Assembly: GCA_013214715.1 (NCBI GenBank)
Contig: JABSSB010000148.1
Span: forward strand, 1 to 15,227
Reading direction: 5' to 3'
Origin: Paracoccaceae bacterium
GTDB taxonomy: Bacteria > Pseudomonadota > Alphaproteobacteria > Rhodobacterales > Rhodobacteraceae
DNA: 15,227 bases
The number at the start of each line of letters is the position of its first letter. The stretch's first letter is position 1. Shown here one piece after another: positions 14,860 through 15,227 of this stretch. The notes beneath the pieces are model-generated. The model searched no databases and was not told the DNA's origin. It saw only the letters and a list, made by a program, of their open reading frames with translations. Made by a program: the position numbers and the translations under genes.

Positions 14860-15227
14860 TCATCCGGCCGCTTGAGCGAAAAGAGCTCTGTCACGCGTGC
14901 GTAGTCGCGATATCCCAAGCGCGCGAGCGGTTGAAACGTGGTCACGTCAAACCGCCCGTCGACCACGCAATCATCGCGCATGTGAATGCCGGTGACCTCT
15001 CCGAACACAGCTTTGTTGGCCTCTCCGGGCAGATCGACGATCTGGGTCAGTTTGCATTCCAGCGATGCCGGTGCATTGGCCACACGGCGGCCGGTGATGG
15101 TCTCGCACTCTACCATTTTGATCCCGGCTTCTGCGGCTTCGTCGACCTGTTTGTCAAAGCCTTGCGAGGTGACATTCATCACGTCCCGCGCTTCATATTC
15201 GACGATGTTCACGCAAAACACGCCTGT
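14856..15227 (-). CDS. Flavin reductase-like FMN-binding split-barrel protein, C-terminal part
   Basis: At least 123 residues are visible. The 5' end lies beyond the window, and the GTG at 15221 is internal. The pattern FCVNIVEYEARDVMNVTSQ, then GIKMVECETITGRRVANAPASLECKL, HMRDDCVVDGRFDVTTFQPLARLGYRDYARV, is that of the flavin reductase/DIM6-NTAB family. Its members bind FMN and reduce flavins or act as small oxidoreductases. Partner and substrate are unknown. Its TGA overlaps the TTG start of the broken acetyltransferase, so the two were one transcription unit. Confidence 0.85.
   Translation of the reverse strand, partial: TGVFCVNIVEYEARDVMNVTSQGFDKQVDEAAEAGIKMVECETITGRRVANAPASLECKLTQIVDLPGEANKAVFGEVTGIHMRDDCVVDGRFDVTTFQPLARLGYRDYARVTELFSLKRPDD

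Noticed and set aside
1..15227. CRISPR array, tRNA, rRNA, insertion sequence or prophage genes
   Set aside because: I saw no regularly spaced repeats, no tRNA-like cloverleaf sequence, no transposase or integrase motifs and no terminal inverted repeats around the broken genes.

Overview
The window looks like chromosomal DNA of an alphaproteobacterium of the Rhodobacteraceae (roseobacter-type). I infer this from the high GC, the cta (aa3 cytochrome c oxidase) gene order with a small CoxF-like gene between ctaB and ctaG, the SURF1-thrC-M16 peptidase series, and the character of the individual proteins. No database search was possible, so genus is not called. Most of the window is ordinary core genome. 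The accessory or decaying part lies in the last third.

Region by region. (1) 1-1845, plus strand: the 3' part of the aa3 oxidase biogenesis operon, in the order ctaB end, coxF-like, ctaG/cox11, ctaE/coxIII. The genes are packed with ATGA overlaps, and a strong rho-independent terminator follows at 1893-1924. (2) 1943-5842, plus strand: SURF1 (also oxidase assembly), thrC, an M16 processing-type peptidase and a RimJ-like GNAT, every junction overlapping by 1-4 bases. (3) 5905-8199: a secreted metallo-beta-lactamase-fold protein with an altered metal motif, then an FAD-linked D-2-hydroxyacid (D-2-hydroxyglutarate-type) dehydrogenase. (4) 8310-8999: a small sulfotransferase-like protein. (5) 9010-10915: apt and mtnP on the minus strand. 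They are consecutive steps of methylthioadenosine/adenine salvage, separated by a compact divergent pair of very small genes: a 38-residue basic ORF (minus) and a 56-residue ribbon-helix-helix-like protein (plus). (6) 10981-12222, minus: a 414-codon repeat/membrane protein gene broken by three one-base losses, each in a homopolymer run. (7) 12402-14024, plus: an intact SulP/STAS anion transporter. (8) 14241-15227, minus: a broken hexapeptide-repeat O-acetyltransferase gene (one inserted T plus an in-frame amber codon), downstream of and overlapping a flavin-reductase-like gene that runs off the window.

How the genes work together: CtaB makes heme O, the precursor of heme A. CtaG delivers copper to the CuB site of subunit I. 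CtaE is subunit III. SURF1 assists heme A insertion. All of these serve one terminal oxidase. MtnP releases adenine from methylthioadenosine and Apt converts it to AMP. The most interesting unexplained element is the self-contained small-gene unit at 9613-10034: it has overlapping divergent promoters over an AT-rich double palindrome, a good ribosome binding site for each ORF, and a terminator immediately after the 38-residue ORF. The two pseudogenes are the other main observation.
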